From NCBI RefSeq assembly GCF_029784165.1, contig NC_073696.1:267560760-267624759 (forward strand): a DNA stretch of 64,000 bases. The letters are read 5' to 3'. Below, piece by piece: positions 1-12,100 of this stretch (position 1 is the stretch's first letter; each line of letters begins with the position of its first letter). The notes below the pieces were generated by a model, which saw nothing but the letters and a program-made list of their open reading frames with translations, ran no database searches and was not told the origin of the DNA. A program made the translations under genes and the position numbers. Source of the DNA: Wyeomyia smithii (taxonomy: Eukaryota > Arthropoda > Insecta > Diptera > Culicidae).

Positions 1-190
1 AAGTAAGCCATTACCTTTAACCCCTTTGACACACATTTTTCCTAATCTCAAAGCCACAAAGGTTAATTGTGCCGAGGATTAAAACTGATAAAAACGACAA
101 AAGCTTCGATTTCAGGAAAAAATCGCCCGTCTAACGTACCGCCGAGACCAGTATTGATTAGTTGTATACCCTTCGGCTATTTATTTGCAG

Positions 191-2077
191 GCCATGCGGC
201 AGCAGCATCCCCAGTACAGCTGGTTGTAGTTCCATCATTACCGCAGCCTCCAGCGATGAAGAGCCGCTCTCGTCCCGTCAGCACCTGATCCCGCTGCGTA
301 TTATCAGTCCCCGTGGTGGAATTGTGTGGCTCGAGGCCACCCACGACTGCAGTGGGAAAACGCTACGTGTTCAGGCCCTGGAACGCTTTGCCAGCTGTTC
401 GTTTTCCCTGCCGCACTTTTCTTCCGATCTGGACGAATTGGTTGCCCGGTACAAGCTGATAAGGGCCCACAATCGGAAAGTCTTTCACGATGACGACACG
501 CTGGAGCAGCAAGGTGTGCGTACCGAAGGTCAGTATTTTTGCTACCCGTCAGCGCTAATCCGATTAGCAAGAGTCGGGTTGATTGATGTGTGTTGATAGC
601 AAAAAGGCCTAAACAAGAAGTAAAGTGTGCTAATCGCTTGATTTAAAGGCTCCTATTAATCTACTTGAATGTTCATTTATGCTAATTTTTCACCTGCAGA
701 AGAGATGTTGCTAGTGGTCAAACGCACCGATTTTATTCCCGCGGAGGAAAACCTGAAAGGGCCAACTGTATCCGAAGTACTGGCAGCAACAAAACATATT
801 CCACTGTCCAAAACTGCCCCTTCAACCAACAACATCAACATGGACCTGCTGCACAATGATGTAAATCTTTGTGATGGTTTGTGCTTGCTTTTTTTAATCA
901 ATTGTTTTTGTTTCTTCAGTTGCAGCAAGATCTGCGCCGAATATTAATTTCACTAGCACGATCTTCGGCTTTTGTGATAGGCTCGGGACCATGCGCTGAC
1001 AAGTTGATCGCACTGTTCCGGCAGCGGTTGGTCAACCGTCGGAAGCATCAAGTGCGCTCGATCGAAACTTTACTGGAAATGGGATTTTCCCTGGACAAAA
1101 TACACCAAGCGTTGGAGATTACCAAGTACTTTAAAATCCACAAAGCACTAAAGAATAATTACAAACACTGAATTTATTTTTCCCTTCCAGAAATATCTTT
1201 CCCGCGGCCTTGGATTGGCTAATCCAGAACGACAGCTCGGTGAAGCTACTTGACTGTGATACGCTAAGCTCTACAACGATAGTTTCCGGGACCGCCGGCA
1301 ACGAAGCGACCAGCAGCGGCGGTGGAGAACAAAACGGCACTAGTGTTCCTACGCGATCGAATCATTCGGAGCGACGAAACAATGAACAATCGAAAAATAC
1401 CTCAACTGATACTTCCTCGAGAAGTCCCAGTCCGGTGCGGCTGGAGGATGCAATCGAGCAGCAAGATGTGCTGGACGGTGGACCAAGCGAAGCGGTTCGT
1501 TTTCAGACGAAGGTTGAAAACGTCGAAATTCTGCTAGATGTTATCCGCCAGTACTCCGATCGAGACGTTTTTCCTGCGCCGGAAATGGTGGCTTCCATCG
1601 TGGAGATGGGTTTTAGTGAGAAGAATGTACGCGAGGCGCTCGTTGTGACTCGTAACAATCATGCTGCTGCTGTGAGTTTATATTTTCATAATTTCTCCTC
1701 AATTCGATTGCTAATTCTACTTGGTTTCAGTGCGAATGGTTGCTGGGCAATCGAAGCAAAAGTTTAACCGAGCTACGCGACGGATTGTCATCCGATTCCC
1801 CTATACTGCAGGTACTGCTTGCTTCGCCTCAAGTACAAATTAGTTTAGGCAATCCTAAGATGTTTATCGGTGAGTATTTTTTCCCTTCTTAACTGGATAA
1901 AATTTTAATCTTCAATTTTAAGCACTACTCTCGATGCTGGACAACTCGTCAACGATGACGATGTGGCTTAGTGACAACGATACCTCTGCTGTTCTCGGAC
2001 ACATTCTACGGACGTACCACGAGGAGAAACACATAGTGGCAATCAACCAATTTAGCAATGCACAAAGCTTTAACTAA
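191..2077 (+). CDS. Ubac1: UBAC1/KPC2-like UBA-domain protein, 5'-partial, six exons seen
   Basis: Exons 191-528, 700-860, 920-1125, 1191-1671, 1731-1869 and 1923-2077 join with consistent phase into about 492 codons ending in TAA (2075-2077). All introns are GT-AG and short (54-171 bp). The first exon follows a TTTGCAG acceptor and has no in-frame ATG before the conserved region, so the start lies left of the window. Order of domains: a ubiquitin-like region (from the WLEATHDCSGK stretch through exon 2), a first UBA domain across exons 3-4 (LLEMGFSLDKIHQALEIT), a Ser/Thr/Gly-rich linker, a second UBA (IVEMGFSEKNVREAL, then AAACEWLLGNRS), and an STI1-like end (SPILQVLLASPQVQISLGNP). This order is that of UBAC1, the non-catalytic partner of the RNF123/KPC1 ubiquitin ligase, which binds ubiquitin chains and proteasomes in the cytoplasm. 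Family assignment is from domain order; the ligase role is known for vertebrates and inferred here. It is convergent with cnn. Confidence 0.88.
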
Positions 2078-3162
2078 TTGCAGTTTAGAGATGCATCGAT
2101 ATCTACTACTTGTATATTTGGCAGACGAATGTTGCTCGATCAAAATTTTTATAGACACAACGCTAAAATCAAAAAACAAAAAAATATTTACCGATTCGCA
2201 AACGAAGTAAACATTTTAACGGATACAGATAAACACTCTAGAATTTGCAAACAGTTCCAGTAACAGCTTAGAGGCCAATTTTGCGATACATGTTCTAATA
2301 CATATGCTTCTTGGATTTTTTTCTCAGAATATAGCGTACGCAATCAAATCGCAATTTCTAGATAATGCTTATCCTAATTGCTGTATCGATTCATTTCGTT
2401 CGTTTGAAAGATGTAGTATTATCGATACAAACTCGTGAACATGGACGAATTTAAGTTCCAGCTTCTAGTTGCGGTACGCTATGATATACTATTTTTTTTA
2501 TCGTGCGTTTAAGGTCAAATCAAGTTGGATGTACAGACGACAAATTTAGAGAAAACTATATTCAAGAAAGCATTACATTGCATTGTGATAAAATTTTAAA
2601 GATTAATAATAAAAATCATTTCAACAAGTGCTTATGGTAAAAACTAAATTCTTTAATTTTTTGTTTGAAAGAAGTATACGATGTGATATGATAGCCTATT
2701 AAATGAGACACTTTGATTTTTCACTTTTAAAAACGACTTTTAATAAGAACGTATTTTCGACGATTTGTTACAAATAAATTAGTGTGCGTGGTGGTTTAGA
2801 TTGAAAAAAGTTTTGAAAATAAAATAGCAATAAAAGGTCAGTCAGTTGCTAGCAAAAGAACGAAGCACATGAAATCGTCAGTTAAATCGGACTAATTGAT
2901 AAAAAAAACAAAAGCCTTATCATAATACACATTCACCTACAAGTACACACACTATCATTCCACGCGCAAAAATATACATGCTTCCTAGTAACCTAACCAT
3001 CGTTATCATGTCTGTATAGTACAATTTTTCATGTCCGTTTGTTTTAAAAATGGCACAACAATTATGTTGCCTGGGTTGATGATGATTCACATTTTGCCGA
3101 TTGTTCTAAAAGGAATGGATGGCTCTCGTTATCGTCTAGTCTAGTATTGGCGTGAGCTGATT
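2078..3162. other. Convergent 3' UTRs of the UBAC1-like gene and cnn
   Basis: This 1.1-kb AT-rich stretch lies between two convergent stop codons. On the plus strand AATAAA occurs at 2608-2613, 2773-2778, 2819-2824 and 2829-2834, any of which could end the UBAC1-like transcript. On the minus strand only weaker ATTAAA-type signals are visible (around 2740 and 2652), so the two 3' ends may overlap. No further ORF of note is present. Confidence 0.55.
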
Positions 3163-6100
3163 TCAGCTTTTCCGTCCATCGATGGCACCGCTGGAGGAGG
3201 ATTTCTCCAGTTCGTTGGTCATATTGGTGCGAACCGTCTTGAGAACAACGTTCGTTTTCTGGATCTGCTGCTTGATGTCCCGCTCGAGTTGCTCCTTACG
3301 TTTGTTGGACGTTTTGATGCTATCGTAGGCCTGCTCCAGATGGTGGCGCGTATGTTTGTATCGCCGCTTTAGCTCCGCGTAGTCCGCTTCGATTTTCACA
3401 CAATCGTGGACAATCGACTTACTGCTGTTCGAATTCAGGGACGCGTTGAGCTCAGATTTGGCTGGAAAAGGTTTTTATAGTAGGTTAAAGAGAGATTTTA
3501 TTCTTCTAAAGACACAGGAACTTACCTTCCTCTTTCGGATCCATCAGCAGATTGCTCATCGATTTCGTCAGCTCGAGTGTCTTCAGCAGCGGCCTAGCGG
3601 GACTGGTCGAGCTATCGGCTGCCGTTGGTTCCAGGCGGTTCGATTCCGTGTTCGAGAGCCGGCCGGCATCGCTTTCGATGCCCAAATCAGGGGACGAGTT
3701 TTGCTGTCGGGGCGTTTCCTCCGTCTTGAATGGTTGTTTGCAATTGTGCAGTTCCTCCGAGGTGTAACCGAAGGCATTGGATCCTTCTGATGTTGAGGAA
3801 CTGTTCAGTCGCTTTGTCGGTGATCTCGCCAGTTGAGCTTGAAGCTCTACTAGTCTGGCGTTGAGGTCGTTCTTTTCAGTCTTCACAGCTTCCAGATCGC
3901 AGTGAACGTTTTTAAGTTGTTCCTCTAGCAGGCGTTTCTCGCTAAGCGCTTTAGATCGCTCTAGTGCAGCCTTCGAAGCTTGCAGTGTTGTTTCGTCTAG
4001 AGCCTTGCGCATTGCTTGAACAGACTTTTCGGCCTCGGCTAGTTGGGTCTTCAGACGGGACTCTTCCTCGGACATGCTGACGAGGTTGAGATGGGCATCT
4101 TCTAGCCGGTAGTGTAGTTCCTCCAGCTCTTTAGTCTTCTCCAAATAGATGTTTTTGGAGATGTAGCTGTCGGTTAGACTTGCCTCGAACGAAGCTTGCT
4201 TTGCTTTTAGCTGGTTGTTAAATGATTCCGTCAGATCCCGACGAAGATCTTCCAACCGAAGCCGTTCCTGAGCTAGAAGAGATTCAGTTTGAGTTTTATG
4301 TTTTTGTTGAATTTCCAAATGCTCCGAGCGGAGAGTGTCCAGTTTCATAACGGCCACTCGAAGGTCCACGAAAGCTTGCTCGCGATCCTTTTTCAATTTC
4401 TCTATAAACTCGTCTTTCTGTTGAATCTCTCTGGTGAGCTCTTCAAGTCGATTTTCACTGCTAGTGACGCGTTCCGCTTGCACATTATTTTGCTTTGCTA
4501 GCCGTTCGTTCACATGACGAGTGTTCTCTAGTTCCATTTGTGTGCGAGAGGTTTTCATTCGTTCTTCTTGCAATTTATTGTCCAGATCTACCAAACGGCT
4601 CTGAATGTCTAGGATCTTACTATCTTTCTCCTGGATGATGTTGCTCAGTGAGCTCACAGTGTCTTGCAGTTGTTTTAGTTCCAGGGATTGTTTTTTGGAG
4701 TGTCCAACATTTGCCTCGTTCTCCGAAGTAGAACTAAGCTCTTGGAGGATTCTCCCTGTCGAATTCTTACCTTTTCCGGCTGAATTCGTTAACGATGACC
4801 GTTCTTCTAGTCCAATTCTAGCAAGAGACACATCCCGGTCCGGCTCGGACCATGATTCCGAATCGGATATGGGTTCCGCTAGTACTGGTACTAACTTTCG
4901 TCGGATGTCTCCATGATTGCTCTTAGATTTGTTTATTGTTCTGTCCTCTAGCTGTCCTTTCAGTTTTAGATTTTCCGCTTTCAAACACTCGATTTCCTTT
5001 GCGGCGTTTCTTGCGACTCTGTTGTCTTCGTGCAAGTTGAGCGTCTGATTTTCCTTATTACCTTCTTTGTCGAAACGGAAACTACTGACATCAGCAGCAC
5101 CAGTATCAGCTAAAAAGCCGCTCAAGCAGCTCAAACCGACTAGACTGTTCTCTGGCAGGGACAACCCGGTAACGGAAATGGACATGTTCAAACTACGCGA
5201 GAGGTCCAAGCTGCGTTCAACGGCTCTCCGCATCGCCTTCCTGCGATCTACCGACAGCGAGCCTCCGAATTCTTTGTTCTTCAATAGCGAATCCAGGAAA
5301 CCAGCCAGTTCCTCCAGTCTCTCCGTCGAAATGGCACACACATCGACACACTCCTTGCGCCACCGTTGCATTTTCTCCGCTTCCTCCCGGGCCTGCATCA
5401 GCTCATCGTTCAGCTGCTTGATAATGATGTTTTCGCTGCGATCGTTCGATCCGCTGGTTAGCTTTTGGATGAGGCTGTCATTTTTCTTCTGCAGAGCCTT
5501 CAGGCGGGCGCAAAGCGTGTCATACTCTTGCTGGCTTACCGGCAGTTGGTTCTGATCGATTACAACGGGAGGCGGTTGTGTCAGTGCTTGTTGGCCAGCG
5601 CTTCGGTTGTGCGAATGATCGGAGTTGATCTGGAAAAAGAAGGGGTATATTAATAAAAATTGCAAGGGACAGAATTTCGAAGTGATAGTTATTGTTGATT
5701 AGTTTGCAGTGTGGATTTGGTGCTGATACAAAAGACGGTCACATAAACTCTCGCAGTGGTTTTATTGCCCAATAGGCCATCGCATGGTGACGTCACGCAC
5801 CTGAGTTTGACAGCTACTGGTAACTTTGTTTACCTTCGAGTGATACAATTTTGTTTTCAATCATAGTAGATTACTTCAAATGTGACCAAAACGCCCGTCA
5901 AATGTTGTGCGTGAGGTGCCAGTACACTAAGAACAATTAAAAATTAAGCAGCGTTTCCGCTACGCACATAATTGCTCTGCCATAAAAAAAGCATAAAGTC
6001 CAAAACGTAAACAAAGTTACCACTAACTGTCATAAAAGTGAGGTTAAAACGATTTGGTGAGATAGTCTATGAAGGCTCCTCTGTCATATACTTCGTGATA

Positions 6101-9100
6101 GGGCTACTACGATTAGTGTTGTCACCAACGAAATATTTTTCGTTTAACGTGAAGAGTCGTTTACACTATCAGATGTTTCTACTAAATTAGGAATAAAAAA
6201 CATCCAGATGCTGAGTTCACTCAAACGATTTCCTCAATAATTAGTTGACATAATTAGAATTGTTGAACCTTTCAAAGAAGGATTTTAGTACTTATACTGG
6301 CCTTAGAGTGGCGAAAAAGTTTTCGAATTCAAATTCTCTGATTTTCCCTGATATTTTCTTAAAATTTAACATTAATTTCCCTGATATTTTTCAGCATACG
6401 GCACCAAAATCTGCAACGTTGATGAATACAACTCTGAAATCCCAGTGAAAAAAGTATTAAATCGGATATGAAACCTAACCGTGGAAGTCCCGAATGAGCC
6501 TTTTATGCTACAAAAATCAGTTTTTGCGCTGAAGAGTGTTTTAAAAAAGAATCACGTCTCGGTGAAAAATTTTTCCCTGATATATCCTGAATTTCCCTGA
6601 TCGAAATACAATCAGGTTTGTTTTTATGCGTTTTTTTATACGCGTTTTTTTACGAGGTTTTTTTTACGCGGATTTTTTAATTAACGCGGTTTTTTTTACG
6701 CGATACCGCGCTAATTCAAAAAAATTTTCACGAATTTCCAAATTAACCTGGGTTGGAACCAGAAACGTTTAAGTGTTTATCTAGTAAAAGACTTAGTCCA
6801 AAAAATACTCTCCGCCCACCGAAAGATCCGGAATGACCATCAATGACCGTCAAAGATGACAATTTTTTGCGACAGTTCCAGCTAACGGCGTTGCCTATTA
6901 ATGTGATAGAGTGTGCAAAACAAGGACGTTTACAGCAGTTGATAGACCGTCACAAGGAGCTTTCCAGTCCGGGGTTGGGTACATACAAGTACGGTACTGT
7001 GAAAATCAAACTAGAAGAAAACGTACAGACAGTTTTCCGGAAACCTAGATCGGTTGCGTACAAGCTAGTGGATGAAGTTTCAGCGGAGTTGGATGTAATG
7101 GAAAAAGAGGGGATAATCAGCAAGTGTGACAATTCAAGTTGGGGAACTCCGTTAGTGCCCGTGATTAAAGGTGATGGTAGTGTCAGGCTGTGTGGCGACT
7201 ATAAGACCACCGTAAACCGATATGTGAAAGACGTGATTCATCCATTACCAACTGCGGAAAAAGTTTTCAGCAGATTGAATGGGGGGAAAAGGTTTAGCAA
7301 GCTAGATTTATCGAAGTGCTATAATCAGTTTATGCTAAGCGAAGAATCTCGTGAGGTATGTGCAATTTCTACGAATAAAGGAGTGTATAAAATGAATAGG
7401 CTTCCATTCGGAATCCGTCCAGCGTCGGGAATAGTGCAGCGAGAATTATAAAAGCTATAATGCGGCATTCCAGGAGTGCAGAATTTTCTGGATGATGTGC
7501 TGGTCACCGGAAGGACTGATGAAGAGCATCTGGAAAATCTGGCAAAAGTTTTCGAGGTTTTGGCGCAAGCTGGTCTTAAGCTTAACCAGTCTAAATGCCA
7601 TTTTTTTAAGACGGAAGTTACGTACTTAGGCCATATCATCGGAGCTGATGGTCTGCGTAAAACGGAAGATCGAGTTAAAGCTATTCGGGAAGCTAAGGAG
7701 CCGGAGAGTGCTCAGGAAGTTCGTGCTTTCGCAGGACTTGTGAACCATTACGCCCGATTTGTAAATGGTATGGCGGATATAATGTGTCCTTTATATCGCC
7801 TGTTGAAGAAAGGAGAAAAGTTTCAGTGGACGTCGGAGTGCAAAGAGGCATTTTTGAAGGTCAAGAATGAAATATGTCGAGATGTTATGCTGGCCCATTT
7901 CAACCCAAAAGCAGATCTTTTGTTGGTGTATGATGCCTCTATGAATGAAATATCTGCCGTGCTGATGCAAAAAGAAAACGAAAGGGAGCGACCAGTGGCT
8001 TTCGCGTCCAGAGTGCTACACTCGGCGGAGAGAAATTACAGTGTTATTGATAAAGAAGGATTAGCCATCGTGTTTGGTCTGAACAAGTTTTTCCACTACT
8101 TGGTGGGAAACACTTTCACAATTAGAACAGACCACAAACCATTGTTGTCCATCTTGAGTCCATCAAAAGGTATACCGCAGATAGCCGCGAGCAGAATGCA
8201 GAGATGGGCAAACTTCTTGGCTGGTTTCAGCTATAGAATAGAACATGTAAGTTCACAGAGCAATATAGCAGATTATCCATCGCGAGTGCCATTTGAATCG
8301 TGGAAACTTTGGAAGGAAGACGATAGTTACTTGAACTTTTTGAACAGTGGTGAAGAGAAAATGGTCAATTGTGACGTGGTGCGTGAAACAATGGAGAAGG
8401 ATTCGGAGTTAATGACAGTGAAACGATGTTTATCAACCGGAAGCTTTGTTGGAAGTGAAAATCCATATCGAAGAGTGTGTAAAGAGCTCTCCCTAGAAGA
8501 CGGATTGGTGATGCGCGGAATAAGATTAGTGATTCCGCGAAATCTCAGAGAGATCGTTCTGCAGCAGGTACATGGATCTCATTTGGGAATCGTTAAGAGC
8601 AAAACAGTGTTACGGAGCACCGTGTGGTGGCCAAACCTGGACGAAGATTTGGAGAACCATATCAAAAGTTGCACAGCATGTTTAGCCAATAAACCTTCAC
8701 CAGAGAAGGCCACGCTTATTCCGTGGAACCCGGAGTCAGTGTGGTGTCGTGTTCATCTGGATTTTGCCGGACCAGTTCATGGTTGGAGTTTCCTGATAGT
8801 GGTTGATGCGTTGTCCAAATGGGTTGAAGTTTTCCCAACGACTAAGTGTGACACAGAATTCGTACTGGATAAACTCACTGAGTGCATTAGTCGGTTTGGT
8901 CTCATGAAGGAAATAGTTTGCGACAATGGTTCTCAATTTACATCAGGAAAATTTCGGAACTTCTTGATGGTCAACGTAGTTCGGCTGTTGCTGACAAGTC
9001 CAGGGCACCCAGCAACGAATGGACAAGCGGAGAATGCAGTTAAAACGTTTAAAGCATCGCTTATCAAATCGGTTTCAAGTGGTAAGAAGAGTATTAAAGA

Positions 9101-12100
9101 TAGAGTTGCGAATTTTCTCATGGGTTATCGGTCAGCAAACCATTGTACTACGGGGATGACGCCTGCTGAAATGATGTTGGGACGTCGAATTCGAACATCT
9201 TTAGATCTCATGAAGCCTATGAAGTTAAAGACGTCTACGGAAATGGAGCGTAAGGCAAAGGAAGCAGTTCTTAAACGGCAATCTGTTCATATCGATTCAT
9301 ATCGTGGCTCCAGAGAGGTTGATTATACAGTAGGCGATAAAGTCATGGTACGAGACTATACAAATCCTAATAAAGCAGCGTGTAAACCAGCAGTTGTGAC
9401 AAAAATAATCGGGAGAAGGAGTTACCTGGTTAAGCTTACGGATTCAGGTAGAGGAATTAAACGACATGTCAACCAGATGATAACCGATACCAAGGAATCC
9501 TGAGCGAAGTTCGTCAGTTGAAAGGCAAGGGCTTACGAGGACGGAAAATGTGAATAAACGAATAAATTTTGAGTACTACCGGGCTGCAGCGATGCCGGTG
9601 GTTTCGAGCACTGTTTCGCGCGAAGATCAGATTTGTAATAACCATACACCGTTATCACCTGATGCTTTTATGTCCGAAGAGGATGAGGAAGATGACGTAT
9701 CGTTTATGGATCCGCCCTTGATACCAGAAACGTCTACGTTGAAGGCACCTATTGTGGACCTTTCTGTGGAACGACGTGGAGGAGAAGGAGGGTCGGTGGT
9801 TCCTGAAAATTTGGAGGGGCAGAATATGGAGATTGGATTGGAGAGTCCTAATGAAGATCTTGTCGAAAAGCAAGTGGTGGACGCAGATCATTTGAGTGAT
9901 GATAGTGAGGAGGAGTTAGATTTGATAGGGTTTGACAGAGGCTTTTGGAAGTTAAGGGATTATGTAGGTAAAGTTCTGAGGAGGTAAGAAACTAAAGAAC
10001 ATTTATTTCTTTCAGATTTCAGTCTTTGAATGACATTTACGAACGCCGGAGAAAAAGTGGATCCCGTGAATAGTCTTAATGTTTTTATATTGGCCTTATC
10101 CGTTTTAAACAATTAAGTGTGGGGGTGTGGTATAAGTAATAAACACCATCAAGGCACCCTTCGACTCTTCTGATGCAATCTCAGTTGTCAACAAGAGTGC
10201 GACAGAGAAAAACCATGTGCGAATGGAAGTTTTAAATAAATGTATTTAACTCAGTAAACGCGTATTATTCTTGAAAGATATTACAGTAAGCATTGATGAT
10301 ACCTATTTGCCCCGGTGAGCGAACAGTTGAACGCAATCTAACGTTCATTTGAATTCATAATTTTGTATCACTGGTGATAGTCTCTCTAAGATTTTCGCGA
10401 TACTGCTGAATGCAAGTGAACTTGGATACAATAAATATTATCGTGTTTGAATCATTCAGAGTCCTTCTAAATTATTCGTAACACTTAGAAGCGAAAAACA
10501 ATCAGCAGCGTTTCTATGGAAAATTTGTACGCGAGTGAATATAATTGGACGATACATGATGAGTGACAATATAGTGAGTGAAAATTCCCACGCTTGCTTA
10601 TACACTAAAGTTGCTTTTTACACGGGGGATACGAGCCGCGTAAAAAAAAACCGTGTAAATTCCGGAATCCGCGTAAATAAAACCAGCGTTAATTCTGCAT
10701 TCAGAGTGAAGGGGAACCGAAATCCGGGCAAAAAAATAATACCGCGTAAATTCCGGAATCCGCGTATAAAAAAACCGCGTAAATTCCGGAATCCGCGTAA
10801 AAAAACCGCGTCAATTCCGGAATCCGCGCAAAAAAAGTATAAATTCCGGAATCCGCGTAAAAAAAACCGCATAAAAAGCGACCTTAGTGTACTGTTCGAT
10901 CGGAGGTTGAATGGAAATGGAACGTACTTGATTGCAGATCGCCGAAAGAGGATGCGACCACAGCTAGAAAAGTTCAATCCAGTCGAGACCGAACAAATTC
11001 ACATTTTGATGTGTGGGTGCCATAATTGATGACTTTTCCCAGAGTGATGGAGCAGCAGCTTAGTTCTCTGATGCGGTGCAAGGGTTTGCGCCGTTTCTGC
11101 CTAATTGGTGGTTGGTTGTAACTTCGGTGATCCGAGGTTCTCCCAGATCTGTCTTGAAATGACGGTGTCGAACTGCAGCCGAATCTTTATTCCGCCGATT
11201 ATGACATTTAGGAACTTCCTACGGTCACGGCACACCTGATTTACTTAAAAAACGCCGTTCACAGTGGACTTTTATTCTATTTTTCTATTTTTGTTTGCTC
11301 CATTGTTGGGTTTCACAGAGCTGCAGTTGCCGTAACCTTCCTTGTGTCCAACTCTGATGTAGTGCAGGCCACCGCACTGCCAGCATGGTATCTTCGAAAC
11401 GCTTGGCTGCTTGCTATACATTGACTGCGAAAAAGTTGGATTCGATACTTGCTTTTTTTTTTGTTTGATTGCATAGACTGATGCAGTTGTTGATGATTTC
11501 TGTTCTACCAGCGCGGTGTCATGTTTCAGATTCTGCACACGTTGTTTCCAATTTGAATTCGCCTTCTCCTTCGGATTCCAGCTTGGCCAGTAACCTGGTT
11601 CGGACGTCAGCTTCTTTAGGTGAACGTAACCCACAGATGAAGATGAGAGACTTGCATTGATCCGCTGTGGATACGATTCAAGTCAAAACCCTCACATCAC
11701 TTGTTCACAGCCGCTGCATACGTTACGTAGTCCTTCTCAGTGCGTTTCGAAAGTTGGAAGCACTGGTACCGTTTGCCTCATTCCAAACAGCTGCTTTAAT
11801 TTCTCACATTGTCACACTGAGGCTCCGTGTAGTAGGAAACGGACCTTAGCTGCAACGTCCAGCTTTGCACCATCCTTCAGGAAAAGGTCTCGATATTTCT
11901 GGAACCGCCGGTTGCACACATAGCCATTCTTGGGGTCGTAACAAAACTCACGGATGTTGGATGCCAATGATTCGATAATGAAACGTTCCATAATGGCCAT
12001 GCGACGAGCGTTTTGTTCCGCCATCTGCCTGTTCTGCTTGAGAATGTCTCGATTTGAGCACCGCTTAAGGTTTTGTTATCCGTTCCAAGAAGGTGAAGTT

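Noticed and set aside
67..288. Short frame at the left edge as a possible first exon of the UBAC1-like gene
   Set aside because: It has no ATG start in the right phase and crosses the acceptor at 190; the coding sequence from 191 reads in a different frame.
10535..11029. 164-codon plus-strand frame and the 119-codon minus-strand frame over it
   Set aside because: Both are translations of the tandem ACGCGG/TTCCGGAA repeat (recurring KFRNPRK-type peptides) and not a protein-coding gene.
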